NCBI GenBank assembly: GCA_015680685.1
Contig: MNCI01011925.1
Location: 50,020 to 114,019 of the forward strand
Origin: Gnetum montanum
Lineage: Eukaryota; Streptophyta; Gnetopsida; Gnetales; Gnetaceae
Direction of reading: 5' to 3'
DNA length: 64,000 nucleotides
A program made the position numbers and the translations under genes. Under the pieces are notes generated by a model. It searched no databases, was not told where the DNA came from, and saw only the letters and a list, made by a program, of their open reading frames with translations. Shown one piece after another: positions 9,115-21,009 of the stretch; positions within the stretch are counted from its first letter, which is position 1, and every line of letters starts with the position of its first letter.

Positions 9115-12081
9115 ATGGCACCCAAACCAAGGAATTCAAAGGGTGAAAGAACATCCCAACCTAGGGATAAGTGTCCATGAACAGGAAGGGGACGAGGCAT
9201 GCAACAACTAGAGCATGTAGAGGGCTCTCATGCAACTGGCCTGCTCCACAAAGGACTTGATGTGGAATCTATCCATCAAATTCCTAAAGAGGAGATTCCT
9301 AGTGAGCAATGGCAAGGGGATGAAACTCTAGGGATAGCACCATGGCTTGAAGTCACCTTGACCCAAGCCTGCCTTGATGCTATCAAGCTGCAAGAAGTGC
9401 AATGGATGATCCTCCAAGAGCTAAACTTTGGACCATTTCTTGAAAACACACCAGAAGATGTGAAGCTTCATCTACAAAACTCTTCGATGTGGCCAATCAT
9501 CACAACCAGTGGTGAATGGTACTTAGGAGAGACCTATCTCTTTTGGATGAATCAGCAACTAGGGTCTAGGGTAAGAATCAAAGACATCTATGTCTCTTAC
9601 TCTATAGAGGCTATAGTGCAATCTCTAGGGTTGCCAGAGACTGGAGCAGATGTGGTGGAGATCCCAAAACAAGCAGACCCTGAGGTAAAAGGGGAGTAAA
9701 TCAGGCGGTGCTATGGGATAGACCGCAAAGAGGTCAGCTCTCTAACCACTATGAAGAGGGTATATTCAAAGATCATGTCTTACCAGCTAAATCCAATGGT
9801 AAGACCCAGTAAAATCACAGCCTTCTTCTCTCGTGCATGTGCCCTTCTAAGTGGGAAGTTTCCAATGAGTCTTTCATAGTTATTATTTTTGGAGATTGAA
9901 AAGAGGGTCACCGAAAGCAAACATGGAAGAAGAGCTCTCCCCTTCCCCTGCCTAATTAGAAAGTTATGCAAATGGGTAGGGATAGCACGGTACACCAATG
10001 ATACAATCCAGCATGCTCCAATTGCCTCATGGCGTGAAATGATGAAGGATCAGAATCCCACCACTACAAAGATAGAGGAAGAGCAACAACCACCTCTACC
10101 ACTTGCACAAACAACAAGGTCAGGTTCGCAAACTATTGCAAAACATATCCATGAAATTTGAAAATCACTCTTGAGCCAGCAAGAATAATCTAGCAGGATT
10201 GGTGGAGGGGAAGACCCTTCAGTCTATCACCCTACAATGAGCCACCTAGAGTAAGTGGCTCAATCAATCAGTTTGCTAGAAAGAGTAGGGCCAATGTTCT
10301 CCGCCACTTGAATGCAAGTTCTAGCAAGAACAGATCCTATCATCCAAGACGTAATAGTATCAACTTAGCAGCTATTCCCTAAAATTTTAGGGAATGTCAC
10401 TACCTCCTCAATATGCTTTGAAGATGGCGAGGGGGTGATAGTCTTGGTGATGCAGCACCAGGGATAGGAGATTGCAGCCGAAGTGGTTGTTGATACAATT
10501 GCTATGGCTCTCAACACACTAGTGGCACATGTACTAGATGTACATGGGCTTTAAGATGTACAGGAATCTACTAGAACTTCACATAGCAGGATTGATGTAG
10601 CACAACATGAAGAACTATTAGACCGACTAGTGGGAATCAGGAAATCGCTTCCAAATGTCTTTGACCTCCTAGATAACATAAATGCAACCCATTTAAAGCT
10701 ACTTTCAGAAAGGGGTAAGAGCCTCATTTTGGAAGGGCAACTTGAAGTTGCTCAAGCCACTTGTCAACGCTTGGCAAAGCAAGTTGCCCAGTTAAGAGCC
10801 CAACTTGCTGATCCAACTCTCCTTAACTATGAGCTCACCAGAGATGAAGCTTTTTAATAGCTTTAGGTTAAACTTCAAATAGTTGAGGATGAGTGAGAGT
10901 TGGTGATCTTTGATAAGGCCTTGGAAGATGCTCAGACATATCATTTAGACAAGGACTTGGTAGAGGTTCACCAGGAGAACGTTAGGTTGACCGTGAAGGT
11001 CCATCACCTACGTAATATTGGTGCTGAAAATGAGCACATGAAAAATTTTATTTACCAATAGTAGGAAGAACTAGCTAGGGTGAATGCTGATGTAAGAAGG
11101 TTGGCCGCTGAGAATTGAAATCTATCCATGGAGGAGGTTTGAGCTTTGTGACAGAAATCTGCCATCGAAATCACCACTTGGAAGAACGAGGCCCTAAAAT
11201 TTGAAAAAGTCAAGAATCATTACAGGGACCAAGTGGGATTGCAAAAGGAAGTAAATGAAAAAAAGATTCAAGTTGCAAAGGCTAAAATGAACTAAGTGCT
11301 CTAGCAACTCCGAGAGGGAGACGAGGTATGGCAACCTATCTTCGATGGGTTGAATGCCTACAATCAAGCTAAAATCTACCTCAAAGAGCTACAAATTGAG
11401 GAAATGATAGAATATATGGAGCTTTCCAACCTTTGCTATGCAAACCTAGCTATGCTCACAGCTGGGAGACCACGATCTGATTTGGAGAAGCAAGTGGCCA
11501 CCTAATATTTTTTATATGAGGGTGAGTTCCAAGTGCACAAAGTGATAAACCAGAAATTGGAAATAGCAAATGTAGAACTCGAGGTTCTCTGCATGAGTTT
11601 TGAAGGATAGCGTGCAGTCATGGAGAACTTGGCCCATCGAATGAATGACTACCAATAGCTACAAACATCAATTTAAGCATTTGACATCAAATGAAAATAG
11701 TTCGTAGCCTGGTTCATCAATTTCAAAGAGCTCCTTCTTGTGCTGCCATGCCCTTGGGAGGTTCCAGTTCCAACACACATTGGTGAAGCCACCTGGATAG
11801 TGAATGATCCCAGAAGCAAAGAGGAGAAGATGAGGATCCTCTTGGAGGCTTTTTAGTTGCCTCTAGAAGTTGTAGCTGCCGCAGGATAACCATCATTCGT
11901 GCCACTACCACTGCATGGGCTAGAGACTAGTGAAGGTCCATCAGAATCACTACCACCAAGGACGGTGTGATCTTCGTTGGCAAATTTTTGCATCCTTCTA
12001 CACGACAGAGACTCCAGGACCGCCATTTTTGCATCCTTGAACACCTCTATTTTTGTAATTTTTCCTTCTCTATACACTTAG
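9115..12081 (+). pseudogene. Element A ORF2: ~988-codon extra reading frame with coiled coil, function unknown
   Basis: A single frame from M-A-P-K-P-R (9115) to TAG (12079-12081). It carries about thirty in-frame stops but no frameshift that I could find. The N-terminal half (codons about 85-330) contains LPFPCLIRKLCKWVGIA (about 9938-9990), a pattern I associate with the plant transposon-protein domain (Transposase_32-like) in extra ORFs of Ty3 elements. A polar linker rich in Gln and Pro follows. From about codon 520 to 860 there is a long heptad-rich region (ATCQRLAKQVAQLRAQLAD; ENVRLTVKVHHL), surely a coiled coil. A homologous frame lies at 22790-23925. It replaces pol in position but shows no polymerase or integrase motif, so its role in the element is unknown. 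Confidence 0.75.
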
Positions 12082-12194
12082 GCACTTGGTAAAATTGATG
12101 TTATGTCATGTGTGTGTGTGTCAAGTCATGTGTGTTGCAAATAGAAATCCATACCTTCCAAATTGTAAGAGGAACTTGAGGATGAGTTTTTACT

Positions 12195-12208
12195 CAGCCG
12201 TGGGGGTA
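12195..12208 (+). other. Polypurine tract of element A
   Basis: CAGCCGTGGGGGTA ends directly at the 3' LTR. The G-rich core GTGGGGG is where plus-strand priming would start. The tract is weak, interrupted by CC and T, and probably decayed. Confidence 0.5.
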
Positions 12209-13113
12209 TGATGAAGTGTCAATGGTTGCTGCATCTACTAGGCCACGTATACAGGACCCCATATACGTGGTCGCATCAACACGACCCCATCGACGCATCC
12301 TTCCATTCATCGATGTGGCCCCATTTACGCGGCACCTTTTTCTGGCCTATAAATGAGAGGGCTTCCGCCTATCTTAGGTACCCTTTTGTAAATTGTAGCA
12401 AAGCCCTTGTAGTTTGTTCCTATGAGAGTTGGAATATTTTCCAAGTGCTTGTAGTAGGTGTAAGAAAGGTGTCTGACTCTTTATTTGAGCGTTGATGTAC
12501 CTAAGCCCATTGGTGTGAATGACAATAAAGACGAGCTTTTCAAGCAATCCTTGTAGCATTTGGACTTAGTTATTTAATGCATTTAATAGTTTAATATCTT
12601 TATGCTTTGATAGTTACTTAAGTTTTCGTTGTTGTTATTTCTATCGCTATTACTCTTTTATAGTTCGTAGAAACCATAAGTATGACCATCTTGAACGTAA
12701 ACCCAACTCTTGGCAGCCCAGTGACGCTTAACGTCTGGTAACCCAGTAGTGGTTAGGGGATGATCAAGACGTGCTCGAAAGATGGGATCAGATACTTATT
12801 CTAGGAATAGTTAAGATACATATTAGGATAATTATAGATTAGATAATATTTCATTCCTTACTTTCCATACCTTAATTAGACGCCAAAAGATAAAGTAAAA
12901 ATCTATAAAAATCAGTTGCCTCAATCTCACTTAACCATCAGGATTAGAACATCACAAGTGAGGTTGGGAAGACAACTACCATTCTAACACAGGGTTTTTC
13001 TAGTTAAAGGTCTGGTATATGCAAAGTGCTTACAGTCTACAGAATTCGACCGAGTCGCGTGTGAACACCCATGATTCACATGGTTGGGCGTAGGGGTACC
13101 TAGCCACTCATCA
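12209..13113 (+). repeat. Element A 3' LTR
   Basis: 905 bp, TGATGA to TCATCA, with the TATA box at 12348-12354. It matches the 5' LTR throughout. Most differences are C/T or G/A and concentrate in U3, where one GTATAC unit is missing relative to the 5' LTR. It is followed by the right target duplication CCAAG (13114-13118). Confidence 0.95.
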
Positions 13114-15085
13114 CCAAGGAATATCATTTTCAATTTCTTTATGTAGCTTATCCATAATAATGACAAATAAATTAGTGCTTAAAGTAGATACTTGGTGTAG
13201 TCCTACATTCATAGGAAAGTTAGTAGTCTTTCTATAGATGATGCAAACTTACGTTTTTGCTCCATCACACATATCTTGGATAGCCTTTGTATACCCAATT
13301 GGAATTTGCTTTCTCTTTAATTCTCATTAAATAATCTCTCAAGAAATTTCATCATAAGTTAATGAAAATGATATGAAAATTCCTATTCTTACATTTTAAT
13401 TTCTCCATCAACTAGCTTAATAAGAAAATAACTTCTATAGTTGACCTTCTAGACATAAAATCAAAATATTTCTTAGAAATAATTGATTTTTCTTTAAACA
13501 TTTTTTTGTAATTATTTCCCATGACTTCATGATGTGACTCATAAGCTTGATGGTGTTATAGTTCCTACAATTTTGGATGTTACCCTTGTTCTTGTAGATG
13601 GGTACTATACTGTGTCTCCTTTGGCATTTCCCCTTTGTTTTGGTTAGTAGTGAATTAAATTTTTAGGTAACCCTATATTTTCCATAAACTTCTATAACTC
13701 TATTAGGATACCATTTGGCCCTATTAATTTACCATTTTTCATCCTTATAAAGTCTTTCTTTACTTCAAAGACATATATATGGTTAGTTACTACTATGTTT
13801 TTCTCAATATCTTGAACTTCATCTTGAGGAAAATCTTTGCTAAGTAGCTCCTAAAAATATATCTTCACTTGCTCCAAAATTTCCTTATTAGAAATCAAAA
13901 TCTTTTCATCCCTTGATGCACTAATATTGTTAATGCCCTTGCACCTCTTTTTTAAGTCTTGTCCAAGTTGTAAATTTATTTTTCACCCTCCTTAATTCAT
14001 AGCTTTTGATAAAAGTAATTGAAAGTGCTAATTTTAGCCTTGATTAATGTCTTCTTTGTCCCCTGCTTCACCAGTTTGTATTCTTCAAAATTTCCTTGTC
14101 TCTTACTTTGTTGCCACTCATTGAAACATGTCTTATTATTGCATTTCCTATTTCCACCTCCATGTTTCCTTTTAGATATACTTATTCCTTTTCAAAACCT
14201 CAAGGATGTCCTTTCCTATCTTCTCAATATAGCTTCTCATTTGATTCCAATTATTCTTCACATTTAAGGTCAAATCCCAAGGTCCTATTATAAGCAATCT
14301 ATCCTTGAATTGTAATTCCTTATCTTCTTTTAGATTGCATTATTTTATATGAGGCATTTCTTTCCTAGAATCTTTGTTGGCACCACTCTTGATAGCCATA
14401 TCCATCATTATAAGTCTATAGTTGGTTGGATTGATTTCACTTGGAATGACTTTGAAATCCTTACAAGCTCCCAAATCTCACTTTCTTACCATGGTATAGT
14501 CCATTTGAGTTGAGTTTCTTTTGTTCATGAAATTTATCAAGTGTTTAGGCTATTTGTTGGAATAAGTATTGGCTATTGCAAGATCATAGGTCTACAGAAA
14601 CTTGAATATAGACTTCCCCATCTCATTTCTCTCTCCAATGCCATGTTTTTCATGAACCCTCTTATAACTTGTTTTTGTTCCTTCCACGTGTCTATTGAAA
14701 TCTTCTCCAATAAGGATCCCTACATTCTCTACTATTTGTTGCATAAGCCTATCCTAAGAATCCTAGAAGGTTTATTTAACATGATTCCTTAAACCAACCT
14801 AAGGTGCATAGACACTTTGGATATTAATAACTTATTTCTCTAAGACAATCTTAATGCTCATGATTCTATCACCTCTTCAGGTAACCTATACAAACTTTTC
14901 CTTCATGTCTTAATCTACCATTTTCCCTACTTCATTTTAACATTCTCCCCCCATTATAAAAAAGCGTAAATTCCTGATCAATGTCTTTTTCTTTCTCTGC
15001 TTTCCATTTAATTTCCTATAAGCAAGCAATGTTGATCCCATGTTATTGCTAAAAATATTAATGCACTTATCCATAATCAGTAGAT
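13114..15085 (-). mobile_element. RTE-clade LINE, 5' segment (endonuclease and RT)
   Basis: On the minus strand this reads an apurinic-type endonuclease then RT. Near 15040 it encodes CL-stop-EIKWKAEKEKDID, matching the Q-E-T-K-W motif. The endonuclease core G-E-D-F-N-R-H-V-E-G (14680-14709) is followed by the H-G-I-G-E-R-N-E-x-G block and D-Y-T-M-V-R-K. The RT has F-P-M-N-V-G-L-H-Q-V-S-T-L-S (about 13180-13225), the RTE form of the G-x-x-Q-G-x-x-L-S box, and stops at I-P-W (13119), which continues at 2682. Numerous stops and shifts make it dead. The 5' end at about 15085 looks truncated; no promoter or upstream ORF was seen. Confidence 0.85.
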
Positions 15086-15420
15086 ATGTTGGTATTACTA
15101 TGATATTTAAAAACTAAACTATGATAACATTGTAAAAATATATAGGTTAAATCATCATGATTAATTCCATGGTGTGATGGAGGGGTAGGTAGGTGATTCC
15201 ACCATAGTTTTTACAACTTGATGTATAAACTAGCATCAACTTAAAATCATATTTTTATTGTTATTACAGTGTTGCTTATAGAGTTGAATTTTGAACCTAA
15301 TGATTATAAACAAAAACTCTAAGCATTGATAGATTAGAAAATTGGCATTTCCTACTATTATGATGAGGATGACTCAATGACTTTCAAGCTTTGAAGTGTT
15401 TAGTCTTCCATTATTCTTTG
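15086..15420. other. Unassigned AT-rich stretch
   Basis: A short AT-rich interval between the LINE and the copia element. I looked here for a 3' copia LTR resembling the sequence next to the primer site at 19362 and did not find one. Confidence 0.4.
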
Positions 15421-16978
15421 TTTATTCATGTTTTGAAGAGTGTATTGTCTTTTTAAAATTTCTTTTCATTGGTTCATGCAAATCAGGGTTTTTTTTTGGG
15501 TTTCCTCTCTCTAGAGGGCAATAAGAAATTCGAGATGGATTGACTTGTGTGTAAATAAAGACTGATTTTGAGAAAGAATGAATGGTTATAGCTACTTGGT
15601 TATCACAATAAACTTTCATGGAGTTTCCATAAGGTAGTTTTAGTTCTAAAAGTAACCTTTGTAGCCACATGATTTCACAAATACTTAGAGCCATTGCTTT
15701 AAATTTAGCTTCTACACTCCTCCTTGCAACTACCGATTGCTTCTTACTCCACCATGTAATAAAGTTCCCCCTAACATAGGATCAGTATCCACTAGTTGAT
15801 CTTCTATCAATGGGAGATCTTGCCCAATCAGCATCAGTGTAGATGTTGATATCTCTACTATTGGTTTTCTTGAATAACAACCCTTTTCCTAGTGTCATTT
15901 TGAGATATTTGACAAAGTGATAGACTACATCAAGATGATCTTCCCTTGGATTGTTCATAAAATAACTTACAACACTAATAGAGAAACCTGTATCTAGCCA
16001 AGTGTGGGAGAGATAGATTAATTTTTCCACAAGACGCTAATATCTCTCTTTATCAACCGGTGGGCTATCTTCACTTACTCCTAATTTCTTTGTAGAATCC
16101 ATAGGGGTTTCCATAGGTTTACAACCAAGAATTCTTGTTTCCTTTAATAAGTCTAAAATGTAGTTATGTTAATACACAAATATCTTTTCTTAACTAAGCA
16201 ATCTCCAACCCTACAAAATACTTGAGGGATCCTAGGCCCTTGATTTCAAATTTTGTAGCCAGAGATTTCTTTAATATAATAATTTCTTCCTGATAGTCTC
16301 CTATCACAACTATATCACCTACATAAACAATCAAAATTATCATTTTACCTCCAATTGACTCCTTTTAAGAGATAAGGTATGATCTACCTAGCATTGGTTG
16401 TAACCAAACTTCTTCATGGCCTTTGCAAACCTATCAAACCATGTTCTAGGAGATTGTTTTAGCCCATAGAGTGACTTCTTAAGTTTACAGACTTCTTTTG
16501 GCTTTTCAAAACTTTCAAACCTTGGAGGCATGTCCATGTAGACCTCTTCTTCAATATATCCATTAAGAAAATCATTCTTAACATCAAGTTGGTATAGAGG
16601 CTAGTTAAGATTTGTAGCCACTGAAAGAAGAACTTTGATTGTGTTGAGTTTGGCTACCAAAGCGAATGTCTCTTGACAATCTATCACATATGATTGAGTA
16701 AATCCTCTAGAAACCAATTTGGCCTTGTATCTTTCTATGTTTCCATCAAGATTTTTTTTGATCATTACAATCCATTTGCAGCCTATAGTTTTGTTATTGT
16801 CTAGTAGTGTAGTAAGTTTCCATGTTCCATTCTTCTCAAGGGCTCTAATTTCCTCATTCTTGACTACTTTCCATTCTAGATGCTTCAAGACTTCATGAAT
16901 ATTATTGGGAATGATAATGGAGACAAGATTAAGTATGAAGGCCTCGAAAATTGGAGACAAAATTTCATAAGAAACCAA
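15421..16978 (-). pseudogene. Copia reverse transcriptase and RNase H
   Basis: The RT begins near 16978 with L-E-K-N-G-T-W-K-L and I-G-C-K-W-I, R-Y-K-A-K-L-V-S-R-G-F-T-Q, all canonical copia boxes. It continues with [14 protein letters not shown] near 16440. The catalytic Y-V-D-D is present as Y-V-G-D (about 16314-16325), so one metal-binding Asp is lost. RNase H follows with Y-T-D-A-D-W-A and S-T-S-G-Y (15782-15860) and V-Y-C-D-N-Q-V-A-I (about 15590-15620). Several stops and frame changes separate the pieces. Confidence 0.85.
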
Positions 16979-17189
16979 GTATGAAGTAGGATGATGAGTG
17001 CATGAATGAACACCTTTTCAAAGAGCAATAGGCCACCCAGGATCATCTAGAAACTTAATAGTATCATAATTAACATCACTATTATCTAGTATTTCAAGGT
17101 TTTTGGAGTATATATTTGAGTAATGATTCAGCAAAGGATGTTTTCTTGTCTTTGGTTCATCCTAAAAATTGGGAGAACTTAGAGGAATC

Positions 17190-18015
17190 ACACCTAGATC
17201 AGTTTCAACTTTAGACTTTGTAGTTTGAGTTGTGTTTGAGGTTTGAGGGTTTGATGGACTCTAAAATAAGGGTACAAGAGAAGGTGGAGTCTAAGCAATA
17301 GTGGGTTTGGTTTCAACATTGGATTCCCAAAAGTGATATTCTTCAATTGGCTCACTCTCTCCTTGAATAGTAGTTTTTGGGTAATAGGGTTGATCTTCCA
17401 AAAAGGTAACATCCATTGAAACAAAAAATTATGTTTTTGTGGACAATAGCACTTATACCCTTTCTATGTAAGAGAATACCCAAGGAAGAGACATTTTTTG
17501 ATTTTGGATCTAATTCATCTTTATGATGCTAATTTATGTGGACAAAGGCAAAACATTGAAATACCTTTAAAGGAATGGTGGAAATAAGGTGGGAATTTGG
17601 AAAGGATTCAAGGAATACTTGACATGGTGTTTTGAAGTTTAAAACTTGTGATTGCATTCTATTTATGAGATAAGCAGATGTAAGAACAACTTCCCCCAAA
17701 AAATACTTTGGAACATTTGATGCAATCATGAGAGATCTTGCAACTTCTAATAGGTGTTTGTTTTTCCTTTCTGAAACTCCATTTTGTTGTGGAGTTTCAA
17801 CACAAGAGCTTTAATGAACAATTCCATGATCAAGAAGATATTTTCCTAAATGAGAGAAGAAATATTCTTTGGCATTATCAGTTATAAGAATTTAAATTTT
17901 ACTATTAAACTAGGTATTGACTATATTATTGAAATTTTGGAAGATTGTCCCCACTTCAAACTTTTCTTTCATAGTGGCCTGAATATGATCATCAATAAAT
18001 AGAACAAATCATTTA
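17190..18015 (-). pseudogene. Copia integrase C-terminal part and linker
   Basis: MIASNVPKYFLGEVVLTSAY (17670-17729) and L-I-N-R-M-Q-S-Q-V-L-N-F-K-T-P match the end of the copia integrase core, where N-V-P-x-x-x-W-x-E-A-V-x-T-A-A-Y-L-I-N-R is usual. The part upstream runs into the N gap, so the H-H-C-C and D-D regions cannot be judged. Downstream is the Pro- and Ser-rich linker to RT. Confidence 0.75.
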
Positions 18016-18987
18016 NNNNNNNNNNNNNNNNNNNNNNNNNNNNNNNNNNNNNNNNNNNNNNNNNNNNNNNNNNNNNNNNNNNNNNNNNNNNNNNNNNNNN
18101 NNNNNNNNNNNNNNNNNNNNNNNNNNNNNNNNNNNNNNNNNNNNNNNNNNNNNNNNNNNNNNNNNNNNNNNNNNNNNNNNNNNNNNNNNNNNNNNNNNNN
18201 NNNNNNNNNNNNNNNNNNNNNNNNNNNNNNNNNNNNNNNNNNNNNNNNNNNNNNNNNNNNNNNNNNNNNNNNNNNNNNNNNNNNNNNNNNNNNNNNNNNN
18301 NNNNNNNNNNNNNNNNNNNNNNNNNNNNNNNNNNNNNNNNNNNNNNNNNNNNNNNNNNNNNNNNNNNNNNNNNNNNNNNNNNNNNNNNNNNNNNNNNNNN
18401 NNNNNNNNNNNNNNNNNNNNNNNNNNNNNNNNNNNNNNNNNNNNNNNNNNNNNNNNNNNNNNNNNNNNNNNNNNNNNNNNNNNNNNNNNNNNNNNNNNNN
18501 NNNNNNNNNNNNNNNNNNNNNNNNNNNNNNNNNNNNNNNNNNNNNNNNNNNNNNNNNNNNNNNNNNNNNNNNNNNNNNNNNNNNNNNNNNNNNNNNNNNN
18601 NNNNNNNNNNNNNNNNNNNNNNNNNNNNNNNNNNNNNNNNNNNNNNNNNNNNNNNNNNNNNNNNNNNNNNNNNNNNNNNNNNNNNNNNNNNNNNNNNNNN
18701 NNNNNNNNNNNNNNNNNNNNNNNNNNNNNNNNNNNNNNNNNNNNNNNNNNNNNNNNNNNNNNNNNNNNNNNNNNNNNNNNNNNNNNNNNNNNNNNNNNNN
18801 NNNNNNNNNNNNNNNNNNNNNNNNNNNNNNNNNNNNNNNNNNNNNNNNNNNNNNNNNNNNNNNNNNNNNNNNNNNNNNNNNNNNNNNNNNNNNNNNNNNN
18901 NNNNNNNNNNNNNNNNNNNNNNNNNNNNNNNNNNNNNNNNNNNNNNNNNNNNNNNNNNNNNNNNNNNNNNNNNNNNNNNNNNNNNNN
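18016..18987. other. Assembly gap of 972 N
   Basis: A run of unknown bases lies inside the copia element between gag and integrase. Any long reading frame reported across it is an artefact. Protease and most of gag and integrase would lie here if the element is collinear. Confidence 0.99.
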
Positions 18988-19201
18988 ATGGTGCAACTGA
19001 GCCTTTGATGACATAATCATCTTTCCATTTCCCCCTCACATACATTAAAACTAATTGGGATAATTATACATAATTAGGACTTGAATGTTTATGGACTATG
19101 ATAGGAGGAACAAAGGCATTTGAACTGCTTGAATTTGGGAGGGTGGCAATTTTGGTAATGGGGGTAATTGCAGAAGAAGAATGTTGGGTAGTATTTGCCA
19201 T
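18988..19201 (-). pseudogene. Copia gag, N-terminal fragment
   Basis: Starts M-A-N-T-T-Q-H-S-S-S at 19201 and reads through a Ser/Pro-rich start to M-Y-V-R-G-K-W-K-D-D-Y-V-I-K-G at the gap edge, the usual L-x-G-K/R-x-K-x-x-Y-V-x-G area of copia gag. One in-frame stop is visible. It begins about 160 bases downstream of the primer site, as expected. Confidence 0.6.
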
Positions 19202-19361
19202 GGATAGAGAATGGTGATAGAGGTTGGAACAGTGTAGGTGAAAACATGATGGTAGGATTTGAAGTAGAAAAAATAGCGATGAAGAAAGAACAGTTGCATC
19301 AGTGGAGAGCTTCTAAAAAGGAACCCATTGGAAAAAATTGTCCCTGGGTATTAATCCTAAT

Positions 19362-19373
19362 GCTTTGATACCA
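19362..19373 (-). other. Primer-binding site of copia element (initiator tRNA-Met)
   Basis: The minus strand reads TGGTATCAAAGC, one mismatch from the common plant TGGTATCAGAGC. It fixes the boundary between the 5' LTR (to the right) and the coding region (to the left). Confidence 0.85.
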
Positions 19374-19465
19374 TAAATATTTATTTTGAGAGAGAATGAA
19401 TGGTTCTTCTCTTATTCACAAAATGAAGAATAATAACAATTATATAGGATTGCTAGCAAATCTAA
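19374..19465 (-). repeat. Copia 5' LTR, R/U5 and core promoter portion
   Basis: The minus strand includes CTATATAATTG (TATA-like, about 19440-19450) and a pyrimidine-rich ATTCTCTCTCAAAATAAAT run up to the primer site. One possible TGTTAG start lies at about 19466, but it would make a very short LTR. A longer LTR reaching to about 19940 is possible. Without the 3' LTR the outer end cannot be set. Confidence 0.45.
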
Positions 19466-21009
19466 CAACTAATTGACATCAAAGCTGACAACTAATTAAT
19501 AGAAAATCTGATAACTAATTAGGCAACTAAATGCCTAAAGAAAAGGACAGAATAAAATAAGAAATAAATCACACTAAATCTAGAAAATATAAATGAAGAA
19601 ATTCTAGGAATGAACTCCAAGAATCATTCTAAACTAAAATCAAAGATTGGGTAAAGTAGAAAGGGACAAGTTTGGTTTGTGTGTTTTCCACCTTGAACCT
19701 TTGGAAAAGCTTAGGTTGCATGGTAGTTTTTGATGGCATCTCACAGTAGTTGGTTTGATGGGGCAAGTGTAGTAGGAGTGGTAACCAAAGTTCTAGTTGT
19801 GGAGCTACTAGGCTATCAAAAGTATAAATCACAGAATAAATAAATGGACTAATTTTAGAGATTGTAACACATTGTTTCAAACTAGAAAAGTTGAGTTGCT
19901 TAAAATACTGAATACATGAATGTGTTAGACTTCACACACATTGGTTTCAAGTATTCAACTTGATTTATTTATTAGAAACTTGTCTTTGAACAAGAAAATA
20001 ATTTTTAAATTTAAAAATAACATTTGAAGTTTAACAAGAATTATTTATTAGAGCTTATTAGAATCTTTTCAATGCTTGTTCAGAAAACACAGGTTGTTAG
20101 GATAATTATGCAATATTGAGATAAAATATGGAGATATTTTGCAATGTTTGGTAGAGCAGGAAGTGATGGTAAATTTGTCAATTACATGCTTGTATTATTA
20201 TATTGCACATTCCTCTTCCTAACATCTATGTACATTTGAAAACTTACGAGGGCAAGAGATAGTGTTAAAATGCTAGAAGAGAGTCAATCTTGGGGGTAAG
20301 TACTTGCTTATTTAAATCTAAAAGAGTATATGGCATGATGTATTTTGTTACAGTAGATTCTTAAAAGTTTTATTATTCTATTTTCCACCTTTATTTAATA
20401 CCTTGGTCATCCCTTTTTTGGGTTAAAAAACCAACCCCTTAATTTTTAGGAGATGGTTACTAGCATATTTAAGCTTTCTCACTTTTTTATTTGAAGATAT
20501 CTCATTGCTTATGTATTTGATTATGTTTTTCTAACAATAATTTTTAAATAGAGAGACAACCTTAGTTTCACAACATTTTCAAGAGGAAACCATTGGTTGA
20601 AATATGGGATTGTAAACACACAATTGTTTTACACTATTGAAGTTGAAAAACCTTGAATTGGGTTTTGTTGGTCTAATTGTGTAGATATTGATGGATCAAA
20701 AAATCTATTTGATTCAGGATTAATTAATTGAAAAGATCATGCAATATTTTTTAAAATAAATTTTTAGGGTTCACATGAATTTAATGTCAATATGTTAATT
20801 TTTAGGCTCTTCCTGTAGGGATAATGAGATGGAATTTTTGCTATTAATGCTCAAATTTTTTTCTATAACAAGTAATTTGAATGCCTATTATATTTTTTTT
20901 TCCATAACTATCATTTTCAGATTTAGTTGTCATCATCTAGAGGCTCAATGCTCTTCCTACCAAGGTAGGTCCGAGGAGCATTGGTGGATAAGCAAAAGTA
21001 TAGCCTCTT
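19466..21009. other. AT-rich stretch without recognised features
   Basis: About 1.5 kb, with repeated ACTAATTNA-type words at 19465-19530 and otherwise no domain, array or terminal repeat. The left part may still belong to the copia LTR. Confidence 0.4.

Larger units (their letters stand above)
2683..13113 (+). mobile_element. Element A: Athila/Tat-like Ty3/gypsy retrotransposon without RT-RNase H-integrase
   Basis: A complete insertion of 10,431 bp: LTR (918 bp), tRNA-Asp-type primer site, gag, aspartic protease, a spacer, a second long reading frame (ORF2), purine tract, LTR (905 bp). Both ends read TGATGA...TCATCA and a 5-bp target duplication flanks it. The two LTRs differ by about 7 percent by eye plus a 13-base length difference, so the insertion is not recent. 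Compared with element B (52930-61658), the order is the same up to the start of pol. A then lacks the whole RT, RNase H and integrase block and joins directly to the 3' spacer. It is therefore non-autonomous and would need enzymes from a relative such as B. Athila versus another Tat-branch clade cannot be settled without its own RT. Confidence 0.9.
15421..19374 (-). mobile_element. Ty1/copia retrotransposon, decayed, with assembly gap
   Basis: Minus-strand order from the right: initiator-Met-type primer site, gag start, N gap, integrase end, RT, RNase H. This is the Ty1/copia order (integrase before RT). Each domain is broken by stops or shifts. The 5' LTR lies at about 19375 onward; a matching 3' LTR was not recognised on the left, so the element may be 3'-truncated. 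Confidence 0.85.

Noticed and set aside
15530-15570. Copia 3' LTR suggested by AGAAAGAATGAATGGTTAT, similar to sequence at 19393
   Set aside because: The match is about 25 bases and falls inside the RNase H coding region; no further LTR similarity or terminal sequence follows.
17969-19045. Open frame of more than 330 codons on the minus strand
   Set aside because: It is almost entirely unknown bases from the N gap and has no coding evidence.
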